Origin: Neolewinella agarilytica
GTDB lineage: Bacteria > Bacteroidota > Bacteroidia > Chitinophagales > Saprospiraceae
Direction of reading: 5' to 3'
DNA length: 64,000 bases
Assembly (NCBI RefSeq): GCF_900110645.1
Contig: NZ_FOFB01000004.1
Coordinates: 62,001 to 126,000, forward strand
The translations under genes were made by a program, and so were the position numbers. This document shows positions 26,738-36,334 of this stretch, in pieces; the first letter of the stretch is position 1; the number at the start of each line of letters is the position of its first letter. The notes below the pieces were generated by a model. That model did not search any database and was not told where the DNA came from. It was given only the letters and a program-made list of their open reading frames with translations.

Positions 26738-27661
26738 TCAGTCAGCTCGTTCCCGTACCACCTCCGGCATCCCCTCCACACTAAGGCGAAAAATATCCGG
26801 CCGTGCATAATGCCCCGTCACGTCGAAGTCGAGTTGTGCCCGGGTGATGTCTTCCAGGTCCAGCTCCGCCACCAGGGCGCCTGCCTTACCGAAGAGTGGG
26901 CCGGCCAAAATTTCTCCCAGCGGAGAGATGATCACACTGCCACCCGGGCACATCTCCTCCGGCTCGTCCTCCACCAGCGGGCGGTATTTATCCGGTAGCA
27001 TTGACTTTTTAAAATACTGGTTACAACCCAATACAAAGCAGCGTCCTTCCAACGAGATGTGCCGAAGCGTCGAGGTCCAGACTTCCCGGCTATCTGCCGT
27101 AGGCGCCAGGTAAATCTGTACCCCGGACTGGTACATGGCCATCCGGGCCATTGGCATGTAATTCTCCCAGCAGATGAGCCCGCCCAGGCGACCGATTTTT
27201 GTCTCGCAGCTCACGAGGGACTCTCCGCCGGCCTCCGCCCAGATCAATCGTTCCGTACCCGTAGGCTTGATTTTCCGATGAACGGCCAGCAGGCCGTCGG
27301 TAGGTGACAGGTAGAGCATGGAGCAATACAGACTGCCGCCGCGACGCTCCGTTGCGCCCATCACGATATACAGTCCGTTGTCGTGCGCTATGGCCTCCAG
27401 GCGGTCTTTGTCCGCTGTATCCAGGTCTATACTATTAGCGTGGTAGGTAGCGTACAGTTGCCGGCCCGCATCACTTCGGCTACCGATGACGGCCCCAAAG
27501 TCAAAACCTCTCGGATAGCCCGGAAGGAAAGACTCCGGGAATAATAAGAGCTTACAGCCCTCCGCAGCGTATTGTCTCGCCAGCTTCTCTGCCTTGCGTA
27601 AGCAGGCTTCCTTATCGAAAAAGACAGCACTTTGCTGGAGTACGGCGACCTTGACTTTCAT
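26738..27661 (-). CDS. nitrilase / carbon-nitrogen hydrolase
   Basis: A 307-residue soluble enzyme of the nitrilase superfamily. The Glu-Lys-Cys triad is visible: Glu in LLLFPESFLPGYP (about 43), Lys in VHRKIKPTGTER (about 131), and Cys in GGLICWENYMPMAR (about 164). The CWEN context and IKPTGTERLIW point to branch 1, true nitrilases (nitrile to acid and ammonia), rather than amidases. The C-terminus shows a DVTGHYARPDIF segment common in that branch. ATG 27661 gives MKVKVAVLQQSAV, the standard start. It has no operon partner; the SDR gene is 113 bp upstream. Confidence 0.93.
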   Translation of the reverse strand: MKVKVAVLQQSAVFFDKEACLRKAEKLARQYAAEGCKLLLFPESFLPGYPRGFDFGAVIGSRSDAGRQLYATYHANSIDLDTADKDRLEAIAHDNGLYIVMGATERRGGSLYCSMLYLSPTDGLLAVHRKIKPTGTERLIWAEAGGESLVSCETKIGRLGGLICWENYMPMARMAMYQSGVQIYLAPTADSREVWTSTLRHISLEGRCFVLGCNQYFKKSMLPDKYRPLVEDEPEEMCPGGSVIISPLGEILAGPLFGKAGALVAELDLEDITRAQLDFDVTGHYARPDIFRLSVEGMPEVVRERAD

Positions 27662-27774
27662 GGGAGGAGAAGAAGAGTTTAGCCTGTGAGGTGCTCAGCG
27701 AATCTCAAAAAAACAACTGTTTTGACCAGGATAAAGCTATGGTTTTTCAGGATTAATTGTTTGTCGCCTACCGT

Positions 27775-28608
27775 CTACTTTACCAGTTCCCCCTCCGGTT
27801 CCTCTTCCCGATATTTAGAAAACATTTTCTCCAGCACCCGCATCTTGATCGGGCGGGGGAACAGCTTACCGAGGAAGGCCATCAGTTTAACCAGGAATCC
27901 GGGCCGGATGACCGATTTGCCCTTCAGCATCCCGCGGATGGCTTCCGGAGCCAGGTCTTCGGGCATGGTAACCGCAATTTTAGCGAGTGTGCCCATGGCT
28001 TTTACCCGTTTCAGGCCATCCTCATTAGTGATGGTTGGGCCGGGGCAAAGCACCGACACGGAGATGTCGTAGTACTTGAACTCCTCCCGCAAGGCCAGGG
28101 AATAATTGTAGACAAAGGCTTTCGTGCCAGTATAGACAGATTTGTAGGGTAGGGGAAGGGTTGCCTCCACGCTGCTCATGTTCAATACGCCTCCTTTCGT
28201 TCTTTTCAGGGCGGGGAGCAGGGCATAGGTGAGATCTACCATTACCTGATTGTTGATTTGCATCATGGTGCGGTATTCCGGCCATGGCGTGTGTTCGAAC
28301 AGTCCGCCACGACCAAATCCCGCGTTATTGATCAGGTACTTAGGGCGAATGTTGCTGCGTTCGAGCCAGTCCACTACCCTGGCCACGGCCCTTTCCTCAA
28401 CAAGGTTCATCCCCAGGGTGGCGAATACGGCACCCGGCAGGGCCCCGAGTTCTGTCTCCAGGTGCTTAAGGTCTGCGTTGGGAAGGGCAACAATGGCGAC
28501 TGCTAGATTATTTTGCAGGCACTCCAGGGCAAGCGCTCGGCCAATACCGTGGCTGCCGCCAGTTACCAGTACCCATTCAGTTTGGGCACGGTCTGCTATT
28601 TTAGTCAT
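27775..28608 (-). CDS. short-chain dehydrogenase/reductase
   Basis: A 277-residue classical SDR. The cofactor motif TGGSHGIG is at about 16-23, NNAG is in LINNAGFGRGG, and the catalytic Tyr/Lys pair is in SVYTGTKAFVYNYS. The C-terminus is longer than usual and basic (KLMAFLGKLFPRPIKMRVLE), resembling DltE/YqjQ-type SDRs that act on lipids or unknown carbonyl compounds. TACCTTTG on the minus strand (28636-28629) matches the -7 box, about 20 nt before the ATG. Substrate unknown. Confidence 0.9.
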   Translation of the reverse strand: MTKIADRAQTEWVLVTGGSHGIGRALALECLQNNLAVAIVALPNADLKHLETELGALPGAVFATLGMNLVEERAVARVVDWLERSNIRPKYLINNAGFGRGGLFEHTPWPEYRTMMQINNQVMVDLTYALLPALKRTKGGVLNMSSVEATLPLPYKSVYTGTKAFVYNYSLALREEFKYYDISVSVLCPGPTITNEDGLKRVKAMGTLAKIAVTMPEDLAPEAIRGMLKGKSVIRPGFLVKLMAFLGKLFPRPIKMRVLEKMFSKYREEEPEGELVK

Positions 28609-28865
28609 TTGCTGGCTTGTTAAGAAGGCAAAGGTAGTGAGTACCCGATAATCTAAGCGTTCCCTGAGGTTTATCTTTTCTTTTGCTTGCTGTCCGGATG
28701 ATGATCAACATGCTTGCCATCAAGGCATAAATGCAGCAGGATGCCGGGTCTTAATACCGTTGATCTACTGCCCCGAAGGATTGAAAACTGCTGGTGGAAA
28801 GCCTTCCAATCTGCGTAGGATTAAACGGATTTTCATCCTTCCCCTTTAGCAACAAAACTTTTAAC

Positions 28866-28873
28866 TATTTTTG
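28866..28873 (+). promoter_or_regulatory. possible -7 element in the 28.6-29.1 kb gap
   Basis: TATTTTTG fits TAnnTTTG and points toward the large secreted protein at 29100; no well-spaced TTTG is present. The rest of 28637-29009 shows no gene. Confidence 0.35.
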
Positions 28874-29007
28874 AGTGGTAATCTGTACTGTTTTTTTACC
28901 CCCTGTTTTTTGCCTTCGAAGCCTTTAATTGGGCAGGTCAGCAGGAGTTTTGTTCTGTGCTCTTCGTGCCCGCCAGGGCCGGAGCCCTTTTCTGCCGGAT
29001 GCGTCCA

Positions 29008-29080
29008 TGGAGCAGAACGAAGCTCTTCTCTTGCTCCTTTAGCGCCTACTCTGCACCTGCGGACCCGCGCCCCTGAATTA
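29008..29080 (-). repeat. GCAGGTGCA repeat, full-length copy 10
   Basis: Plus strand CTGCACCTGCGGACCCGCGC (29051-29070), followed by CCCTGAATTATCCCC. The inner side has GAAGCTCTTCTCTTGCTCC, the distal hairpin of the family. It lies about 20 bp before the ATG of the 1608-residue protein. Confidence 0.75.
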
Positions 29081-29099
29081 TCCCCAAGAACCACCTGTT

Positions 29100-32000
29100 A
29101 TGAAACCCATCATCCTTTTGCGAACCTTCGCTTTGCTCTTTTTCATTGTCCCGGCAGCATCAACCAGTCTCTGCGGGCAGGAGGACGTCACGTTCACATA
29201 TCTGGATCAGGACGACTTCTTTTTCTGCCTCGAGGACACCACGCAGACAATCCAGATCACGCCCGATCCGGCCCGTACACTCACTGAGCTTACCATCATT
29301 TGGATACTGGGAGAGACGGAGCCTTTCGTTGTGTCGGATGTTTCTCAACTTACCCATACTTTTACTTATCCGGCCCGGGACATACTGGAAATGTGTAACT
29401 ATGATGACCGTTTTGGCTGTACCGGCCTCTGCTTCACGACTCAGGTGCTGGCGACCTATGCCGATTCTGAAAACCCCGAAAACGTATCCCGTACGGTAAC
29501 CTACCGGAAGCCACCAGAGCTTAGTATTACGGGAGGTGGGACCTATTGCCTTGGACAGACGGCCCGACTGACGGGGGGGATCTGCCCCAACAACGACCCC
29601 ACGGCGGAAGATCTGATCTGGACATTACCCGACGGAACGGAGATACGTAATGAAGGGACAATCGAATTTCCCATCACCGTTCCCGGAACTTTCACCTTTC
29701 AGCTGGCAAACGCCAACGAATGCGGCAGCGGCAGCACTTCCACTACGATTACAGTCATCGAAGCCCCGGAAGTGGCGGCCGTTGCGGATTCTAACGTAAC
29801 AGTTGTGGACTCTGTCAACTATCAGCTTTGCTTTGAGGAGTCTGCGGTGGTACGGATTAACAGCTCCGCTTCCGTTGGGCTAACGGGCCGCACCTGGTCC
29901 GTTAACCGAAGTGGTGCTACGATCTTTGACCGAAATGATGTCATTACCCGGGTAGAATTTGATCGTCCCGGCGACTATGTCTTTACCCTTCGCGGCAGCA
30001 ACGAAAACTGCGACCTTACCGATGAGGCCAGCTTTACCATCCGGGTAATCCCTGCGGATGTTCTTGAAGAATTGCGCCCCCAGGCCGACGAGTGTATCAG
30101 CCTCTCCTACACCCCGGACCCCTTCAATCCTGCGGCGATTTACGAGGTTGACAATGTAGTGGTTGATAACGCTGATTTTCCAATTGATCTTGGAATAGGC
30201 CTTCACACGGTTTTTATTCAGCTACCAACGAGTGATTGTCCTGCTCCGCCCCAGCGGGATACTTTTTCTATTGTGGCAGAAGCTACGGCAACGATCTCCA
30301 CGCCGGATACAACCCTCTGTGATCAGGCGATGCCCCTCACTTTCAGTGCTACCCCGGCAGAGGGAGGCATCTGGACCATTGACGGGATGCCCTTTGACGG
30401 CACTATTGATCCCTCCAGTCTGGATGGGGGGACTTACACCATTGCATACGGGAATGATCCTTGCTTAGTCAGTGACCAAAGTACTCTGACCATTTTAGAA
30501 ACGAGCATCAGCGTTCCCGGGCTCAGGGAGCTTTGTATCGATCAGGCACCCGTTGATTTTTCCGGAGAGGTAACGCCCGCCGGAGGGGTGTTCTCAGGGA
30601 CAGCCATTACGGCAGCCGGTGTGTTTGACCCGGATTTGTCTGGTTTGGGGACCTTTACAATAACCTATTCTTTCCGAAACCCCGCGGATACCACCTGCCA
30701 GAACAGTGAAACCTTCTCGGTCGAAGTGTCCGAGTTAACGGCCAGCTTTACGACCGGTGACTGTGACGGTAACGAGGTCTGTTTCAACCTGCCCGCCGGA
30801 GTGAATTATGATCGTGTTAGCTGGGACTTTGGTGGCCTGGGAACAAGTGATCGTCAGTCTCCTTGTTTTCGTTTCCCGGGTCAGGGGACTTACTCCGTTA
30901 GCCTGACCGCTTTTCGCGGCCCCTGCGAGGAGACGAGTGTGCGGGAAATAACCATTGCTGAGGCTCCGGATCCGGCGTTCAGACTGGATGCTGACCCAAC
31001 GGGCTGTTCCGAGCTACTCGTCACGATTATGAACAACTCAAACGGTGGCGGAGACCTGAACTATGACTGGCAGCTAAACGGAGAAACATTTTCCACGGAG
31101 GTTAATCCCGGGGTTCTTACACTTGCCTCGGTCCTCCAGGATTCCGTCTTTTCAATTGGCCTTACCCTCAGTAATGCCTGTGAAGAAAACAGCACCCCGA
31201 TTCAAACGATCACGACACGCCCGCAACCCGCAGCGCGTTTCGGAACTAACCGATCGATCTACTGCTCGGGCGATACCGTGCTGATTTCCAACAACAGCAT
31301 TGGTCAGGCAGACACATACCGCTGGACGTTGGATGGTGTAATGATTGGTAATGATTCCGTTCCCCCTTTTCTGATGCCCGAATCTGATGAAGGGACGCAA
31401 ATAGAGCTATGTCTTTTCACCACCAATGTTTGTGGAAACGATACCCTCTGTCAGGACATTCGAATTGTTCCATCCGACGTTAATGCGCTCTTTAATGTCA
31501 GCCCCAGTACCGTCTGCGCCGGAGACACGGTCAGATTCAGGAATCTGGCCACAAACGGAGTAGATGTGCTGTATGATTTTGGCAACGGACAAAGAAGTAC
31601 CGCCACTGACCCAACAACGGTGTATGAAACTCCTGGTGTTTACCGGATCAGTCAGCGGGCTTTTGGCTGTGGATCTGATGAGTTTATTCAGGAAATTACG
31701 GTGCTTGAAGTTCCCGAGGCTAATTTCAATGCGGAAGTTGGTTGCCCCGGAATTCCCGTTCGGTTCAGCAATAACAGCGATCCGGACTTACGGTCAAGCT
31801 GGGACTTTGGTGATGGTAGCCCTGGCGTAGAGGCGTTTAGCCCCGACCATACTTTTCCTGCTCCCGGCAGTTATACGGTTTGTCTTACGGTCTCCCCGAT
31901 ATTACCGGAGGCCTGTGAGGCGCTCTTCTGCCAGGTAGTGCGAATTGCCGAGCGGCCGGTGGCCGGCTTTATGGCTACCGATAGTGTTTGCCTCGGAGAA

Positions 32001-33926
32001 GTAGTCACCGTCAGCACCCTGGCGACAGGAGACGGGCTAAGTTGTCGCTACGTTTTTGATGATGGAAATTTGTCCGATGATTGTAGCGCCGAAAACCGCT
32101 ACCTTGAAGCAGGCAGTTATTCCGTTACCCAGATTGTACGCGATAGCCGTGGTTGTGAGGATTCCCTGACCCTGCCGGTATTCGTCCGCCCTCTACCAGA
32201 GCCAGACTTCTCCCCTCTGGTAATGAATGCCTGTGCTCCTGATACGCTCCGCTTTCAGAATAATACCCCGGCTGCCAGCAGTTATTTGTGGGACTTCGGT
32301 GATGGCAGCAGCTCAATGGCTACCAGCCCGATGCACACCTTTACTGATCCGGGTACTTATCAAACGGTGCTTACGGCTACCGGACCTGACGGACTTTGTA
32401 CGGCATCAGTAGAACAGGAGATTGTCATCAACGAAATGCCCCGGGCAATCATCCAAACCGCCGCAACGGAACTTTGCCTTGGGGAAGGGATTAACCTGGC
32501 TAATATCTCCACGGGGACAGTCTCGGATGTACGCTGGGATTTGGGGGACGGAACGACCTCTTTCGAGAATAACCCGCAGGGGCATCAATTCCTTGCGGCC
32601 GGTGAATACACCGTCAGCCTTTTCATCAATAACAATGATCTATGTACGGACTCCACGAGTGTTCCCGTCACCGTCCATCCGCCGGTCGTGCTTGCTACCG
32701 CTGAGCGCAGGAATATCTTATGCCACGGAGATAATACGGGCTTACTTCGTGTGGACGTCTCTTCAGGGCTTACTCCCTACAGTTTCAGCTGGAGCAATCA
32801 GGCGAATGCAGCAACAAATACTGACTTGGTTGCCGGTGCTTATCGGGTCACGGTGACAGATGCTAACCAGTGCGAGGCAGTCCTCGTCGATAGTATTCTG
32901 CAGCCACCTCCGATTGTTGCCAGTCCGGAGATATCCACGGTTACTTGTGCTGGTGGCAACGACGGGGCGATCACCCTGGCGGCAGCCGGGGGCGTGGGGC
33001 CATACCGGATTGATTGGCCGGGGGGGACAGCTTCAGGTACGATCTTTAATCTCGCTGCCGGAGAGTACCCCGTGACCATTACGGACAATAATGATTGCAC
33101 CGTAGAGCGGACCATTACCCTGCCCGAGAATCCGCCAATAGTGATTCTGGACAGCATCGTCAATGTCAGTTGTTTTGGAGAGCAGGACGGTGTCTTCGCG
33201 CTACGCGATCTCTCCGGGGGAGTAGGCGCTTACCAACTTTCCCTGACGGGCACGGATTATCAACAGAGTGGAACGACCATCACCCGCTTCGATGGCCTGG
33301 GGCCGGACGTATATACTTTCAAGCTCACCGATGCCCTTGGTTGCTTTGAGCAGTATGAAGTTATGATCACAGAGCCCGATGAGGTTCTGTTCAACATCTT
33401 TGCGGATACGGTTTTCCTGAGTTTAGGAGAATCTGTTCTGCTGGACAACCGATTCAACGCCAACGATCCGACTTTTTTGTGGACTCCGGGTTCGGGGCTG
33501 AGTTGTACGGACTGTGAGCGGCCAAGGGCGCAACCAACTGATCCGCTTACGACCTACGCTGCTTTACTGACGGATAGAAACGGCTGCACCGCAAGAGATA
33601 GTGTGACTGCCGTTGTCAGCATCGATCGGGAAGTCTACATCCCCAACACCTTTACGCCTAACCAGGATGGGCGTAACGATCTTTTTCGGATCAGAAGTGA
33701 GTTCCCCTTAGGTATCGATACCATTGAAAGTTTTCAGATTTTCGACCGCTGGGGGCAGGTTGTATTCGAGCAACGGGAATTCCCGCCGAATGACCCCGCT
33801 TATGGATGGGATGGCCGTAAAAACGGAGAAATGGTTCAGTTAGGTATTTACGTCTATCAGGTCGTGGTCCGGTATTTCGATCAGGAAAAAATAGTTTTGA
33901 GTGGTAAGGTAGAATTACTCCGGTGA
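29100..33926 (+). CDS. giant PKD/SprB-repeat protein with type IX (gliding) C-terminal domain
   Basis: A 1608-residue exported protein. A signal peptide (1-26) ends near SLCGQ. The middle is a chain of Ig-like and PKD domains; WDFGDG-type cores are at about 576, 900, 1061 and 1143. SprB-type repeats follow at about 1201, 1280 and 1353 (ILCHGDNTGLLRVDVSSGLT; VTCAGGNDGAITLAAAGGVG; VSCFGEQDGVFALRDLSGGV). The C-terminus (1512-1608) is the gliding-motility-associated domain: YIPNTFTPNQDGRND, FDRWGQVVFE, GWDGRKNG, then a GIYVYQV strand. It is therefore predicted to cross the outer membrane by the type IX system and act as a surface adhesin. A PorP/SprF-type gene follows 58 bp downstream, the usual pairing for type-B C-terminal domains. 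Many Cys residues suggest disulfides. Confidence 0.93.
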   Translation: MKPIILLRTFALLFFIVPAASTSLCGQEDVTFTYLDQDDFFFCLEDTTQTIQITPDPARTLTELTIIWILGETEPFVVSDVSQLTHTFTYPARDILEMCNYDDRFGCTGLCFTTQVLATYADSENPENVSRTVTYRKPPELSITGGGTYCLGQTARLTGGICPNNDPTAEDLIWTLPDGTEIRNEGTIEFPITVPGTFTFQLANANECGSGSTSTTITVIEAPEVAAVADSNVTVVDSVNYQLCFEESAVVRINSSASVGLTGRTWSVNRSGATIFDRNDVITRVEFDRPGDYVFTLRGSNENCDLTDEASFTIRVIPADVLEELRPQADECISLSYTPDPFNPAAIYEVDNVVVDNADFPIDLGIGLHTVFIQLPTSDCPAPPQRDTFSIVAEATATISTPDTTLCDQAMPLTFSATPAEGGIWTIDGMPFDGTIDPSSLDGGTYTIAYGNDPCLVSDQSTLTILETSISVPGLRELCIDQAPVDFSGEVTPAGGVFSGTAITAAGVFDPDLSGLGTFTITYSFRNPADTTCQNSETFSVEVSELTASFTTGDCDGNEVCFNLPAGVNYDRVSWDFGGLGTSDRQSPCFRFPGQGTYSVSLTAFRGPCEETSVREITIAEAPDPAFRLDADPTGCSELLVTIMNNSNGGGDLNYDWQLNGETFSTEVNPGVLTLASVLQDSVFSIGLTLSNACEENSTPIQTITTRPQPAARFGTNRSIYCSGDTVLISNNSIGQADTYRWTLDGVMIGNDSVPPFLMPESDEGTQIELCLFTTNVCGNDTLCQDIRIVPSDVNALFNVSPSTVCAGDTVRFRNLATNGVDVLYDFGNGQRSTATDPTTVYETPGVYRISQRAFGCGSDEFIQEITVLEVPEANFNAEVGCPGIPVRFSNNSDPDLRSSWDFGDGSPGVEAFSPDHTFPAPGSYTVCLTVSPILPEACEALFCQVVRIAERPVAGFMATDSVCLGEVVTVSTLATGDGLSCRYVFDDGNLSDDCSAENRYLEAGSYSVTQIVRDSRGCEDSLTLPVFVRPLPEPDFSPLVMNACAPDTLRFQNNTPAASSYLWDFGDGSSSMATSPMHTFTDPGTYQTVLTATGPDGLCTASVEQEIVINEMPRAIIQTAATELCLGEGINLANISTGTVSDVRWDLGDGTTSFENNPQGHQFLAAGEYTVSLFINNNDLCTDSTSVPVTVHPPVVLATAERRNILCHGDNTGLLRVDVSSGLTPYSFSWSNQANAATNTDLVAGAYRVTVTDANQCEAVLVDSILQPPPIVASPEISTVTCAGGNDGAITLAAAGGVGPYRIDWPGGTASGTIFNLAAGEYPVTITDNNDCTVERTITLPENPPIVILDSIVNVSCFGEQDGVFALRDLSGGVGAYQLSLTGTDYQQSGTTITRFDGLGPDVYTFKLTDALGCFEQYEVMITEPDEVLFNIFADTVFLSLGESVLLDNRFNANDPTFLWTPGSGLSCTDCERPRAQPTDPLTTYAALLTDRNGCTARDSVTAVVSIDREVYIPNTFTPNQDGRNDLFRIRSEFPLGIDTIESFQIFDRWGQVVFEQREFPPNDPAYGWDGRKNGEMVQLGIYVYQVVVRYFDQEKIVLSGKVELLR

Positions 33927-33984
33927 TCTCATTGTCCACGTTTCAGTAGCCCGTCATTATCCTCCATCCTGCCATTATTTTGAT

Positions 33985-35082
33985 ATGAAAAACACCAGAA
34001 TAAGCATTTTTCTAGCCTTGTTTGCGAGCCTGTTGTCCCTGACGCTGGCCGCTCAGGATTATCATTTTTCTGACCCTACGCGGACGATCACGCTGTTTAA
34101 CCCCGCCTTCACGGGGCTTATACCGGAGGGGAGTAAATACCGGTTTCAAACGTCTGCCCGCAGCCAATGGTCCAGTGTTTTGGATAGCGATCACTACCGG
34201 ACTTTTGCCACTGCCTTTGAGTTCAAAATCTGTGGTGATAATGCAGGGGATTATTTTGCCCTGGGGGCAAACGCAGCGGTTGACTTTCAGGGAGACCCGG
34301 CGCTACAGCGTACGGACCTGTTCCTGACGGCAGCCTTCGTTCGGCGGATTGGAGGATCGCAGAACAAGCCCGTCCTGCTCGGAGGCGGTGCTGAGGTCGG
34401 GCGGGTGCAGTACAGCCAGGGCGGGCTGGCGGGCCGAACCTTTGATGATCAGTTTGACAACCCCTCACTCCCCGGTGAGCTGCTGGACCAGTATGCCGTC
34501 GATGCCTACGATCTGGGCGTTGGTGTCTTCCTCACGGCATCCGGCAATGAAAGAGGGCTTCATGATCTCAGCGCAGGGTTAGCCATCAAGCACCTGACCC
34601 AGCCTTCGCTCGGATTTTATGGTAATGATGGCAGTGGTCAGACTTCGTCCGACTCCACTGCCCGACTCAACCGGAGGCTTAACCTCAACCTTGGCTTCTC
34701 TGTCTTCAAGAAAAGAAAGGGCAATTTAAGTTTGTTTGCGGCCTACTCAAACCAGCGCCCCCACAATCAGTTCCTGTTCCGGGCCATGTACAACCTGCTG
34801 GGGCAAAGGGAGACCGTTAATCTGGGGGCAGGGAAAAGCAGCGTAAAGAGCCGACTCCTTTCCGGCGGGCTGGCCCTGCGCGTCAATGATGGAGCAGGCG
34901 GTTTTGGGGGAGATGCACTGATCGGTATTCTCCAACTACACCAAAAGGGCTATATTCTATCTGCTTCCTATGATATGAATATTTCCGGTCTGGCCCAGTC
35001 TACCGGCACGAACGGAGCCATTGAGCTGGGGGCTTCCTTTTTCTTTGGGAAAGCGAACTGTATTAATTGCCCGCAGTTTTAG
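33985..35082 (+). CDS. PorP/SprF-family type IX secretion membrane protein
   Basis: A 365-residue outer-membrane protein with signal peptide (1-22, SLTLAAQ). It begins DYHFSDPTRTITLFNPAFTG, the PorP/SprF signature in which an Asn-Pro-Ala motif follows the signal peptide, and then runs as beta strands (FALGANAAVDFQGDPALQRT, GNLSLFAAYSNQRPHNQFLF). The C-terminus is ELGASFFFGKANCINCPQF. SprF-type proteins assist surface delivery or retention of the adhesin encoded next to them. Its last 20 bp overlap, tail to tail, with the 3' end of the convergent monooxygenase gene. Confidence 0.92.
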   Translation: MKNTRISIFLALFASLLSLTLAAQDYHFSDPTRTITLFNPAFTGLIPEGSKYRFQTSARSQWSSVLDSDHYRTFATAFEFKICGDNAGDYFALGANAAVDFQGDPALQRTDLFLTAAFVRRIGGSQNKPVLLGGGAEVGRVQYSQGGLAGRTFDDQFDNPSLPGELLDQYAVDAYDLGVGVFLTASGNERGLHDLSAGLAIKHLTQPSLGFYGNDGSGQTSSDSTARLNRRLNLNLGFSVFKKRKGNLSLFAAYSNQRPHNQFLFRAMYNLLGQRETVNLGAGKSSVKSRLLSGGLALRVNDGAGGFGGDALIGILQLHQKGYILSASYDMNISGLAQSTGTNGAIELGASFFFGKANCINCPQF

Positions 35083-36163
35083 TCCGCAAGATTAATTTCA
35101 CAATCCGCTCCGCATCCCGGCCAACGCCCCCCACTAAGCTGGAGTTGGGCCGTAGCAGATTGGGAAGGCCCAGAAAGAATAAATCGTTGTAAACCGTTGA
35201 TTGGCCGGATTGCTGCAAAGGGGTTCCTTGTTCATCCAAAGCATCCGCTGGCAGGAAAGGGTAGGTGTTTCGGAAACCGGTGCACCAGACGACGATTCCT
35301 TTTTTGCGTCCGGGCCAGGCTAATGGGGCGGGCATCGTCTTTTGGCAGTCGAACTGGAGATGACCATCATCATGGAGTGTAACCTTCGTTTTAATGCGGC
35401 GAACGCCATCGGGCAGGGGAGGTTCCGCCACGGTAAGGTCTCCCTTACCGGCATTCCCCATCCAGCTGCCGGGCGGGCGGTCGTTGCGCAGGGTCATCAT
35501 CCCTGATTTATAGAGCCACCAGTAAATGTCTTTACCCAGGAAGTTACGGGGTAGATTAGGCAGCACAGGCCCGGTTAAAGTAACGTCGGCCCCCGTACCG
35601 TAAAAAAGGTGACTCAGTTGTTGGCCACTGGCCCCTGCTCCAATGATCAGTACACTGGTGTCCGCATCTGCATGATCGGCAACGGACTGAATTTCTGAGG
35701 AGTGCCATTGCCGGATAACTGAAGGGAAAGAGTTGGCCAGCGTTTCCGGAATGAAGGGGGTACGATAGGCTCCCGTGGCGAGGATGAGCTGGCGGGTAAT
35801 CAGTGTATCCTGTTCAGTTTCAATCTTCCAGAGACCGTCTGTTTTTTTGGCGCTGACGCAGGTGCAGGCATTTTTTACGGGGAGCGCAAAGTGAGTGGCA
35901 TAAGCCTCCAGGTAATCCGCCATTTCCCGGCGATCCGGCAGGGAGAGTGGATCGCCGGCAGGGGGCATGCCCGGCAGGGCATTGTATTGGTTGGGGCTGA
36001 AGAGCCTGAGCCCTTTCCAGCGTTGCCGCCAGTTGTCCCCGATACGCTCGTGGCCATCGAGCAGGAGAAAATGCTTTCCGGCTTGTTGCAGGTAATAACC
36101 GGCTGCAAGGCCGGCCTGGCCGGCACCGATGACGATGCAGTCGTAGGTAGAGTTGGTGTTCAC
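35063..36163 (-). CDS. flavin-containing monooxygenase / NAD(P)-binding oxidoreductase
   Basis: A 366-residue flavoprotein beginning at GTG 36163 (VNTNSTYDCIVIGAGQAGL). The FAD motif GAGQAG is within the first 20 residues and the NADPH motif GAGASG lies near the middle (LIIGAGASGQQLSHLF). ATGAYRTPFIPE and WCTGFRNTYPFL are typical of YUC/CzcO-like monooxygenases. An upstream in-frame ATG at 36232 would add 23 residues (MSGADAGARGAC...), but these come from repeat copy 12 and are not conserved in style, so I reject that start. A repeat copy (35849-35866) also encodes CTCVSAKK inside the protein. The gene overlaps the porP-like gene by 20 bp. Confidence 0.88.
   Translation of the reverse strand: MNTNSTYDCIVIGAGQAGLAAGYYLQQAGKHFLLLDGHERIGDNWRQRWKGLRLFSPNQYNALPGMPPAGDPLSLPDRREMADYLEAYATHFALPVKNACTCVSAKKTDGLWKIETEQDTLITRQLILATGAYRTPFIPETLANSFPSVIRQWHSSEIQSVADHADADTSVLIIGAGASGQQLSHLFYGTGADVTLTGPVLPNLPRNFLGKDIYWWLYKSGMMTLRNDRPPGSWMGNAGKGDLTVAEPPLPDGVRRIKTKVTLHDDGHLQFDCQKTMPAPLAWPGRKKGIVVWCTGFRNTYPFLPADALDEQGTPLQQSGQSTVYNDLFFLGLPNLLRPNSSLVGGVGRDAERIVKLILRTKTAGN
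35849..35866 (+). repeat. GCAGGTGCA repeat inside monooxygenase CDS (copy 11)
   Basis: GGCGCTGACGCAGGTGCA. Read on the coding strand it gives CTCVSA, at a surface-loop position between FAD- and NADP-binding segments. Confidence 0.75.
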
Positions 36164-36199
36164 GCCAGCGAAGGTAAGCCTGGTAACACTGCTTTTACA

Positions 36200-36230
36200 A
36201 GCTCCCCTTGCACCAGCGTCCGCGCCCGAC
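36200..36230 (-). repeat. GCAGGTGCA repeat copy 12
   Basis: Plus strand TTGCACCAGCGTCCGCGCCC (36208-36227), next to AGCTCCCC. It lies in the divergent gap between the monooxygenase and the FabH-like gene and creates a false upstream start for the former. Confidence 0.8.
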
Positions 36231-36334
36231 AAACCCTTTCTAAAGCGAAAATTCGCCGTTTATTCGCCGGAATCATGGACGGACATCCATAAAAGCATAC
36301 CTTAGCCCGCCGAAAAGCAGATCAACGCAAGAAT

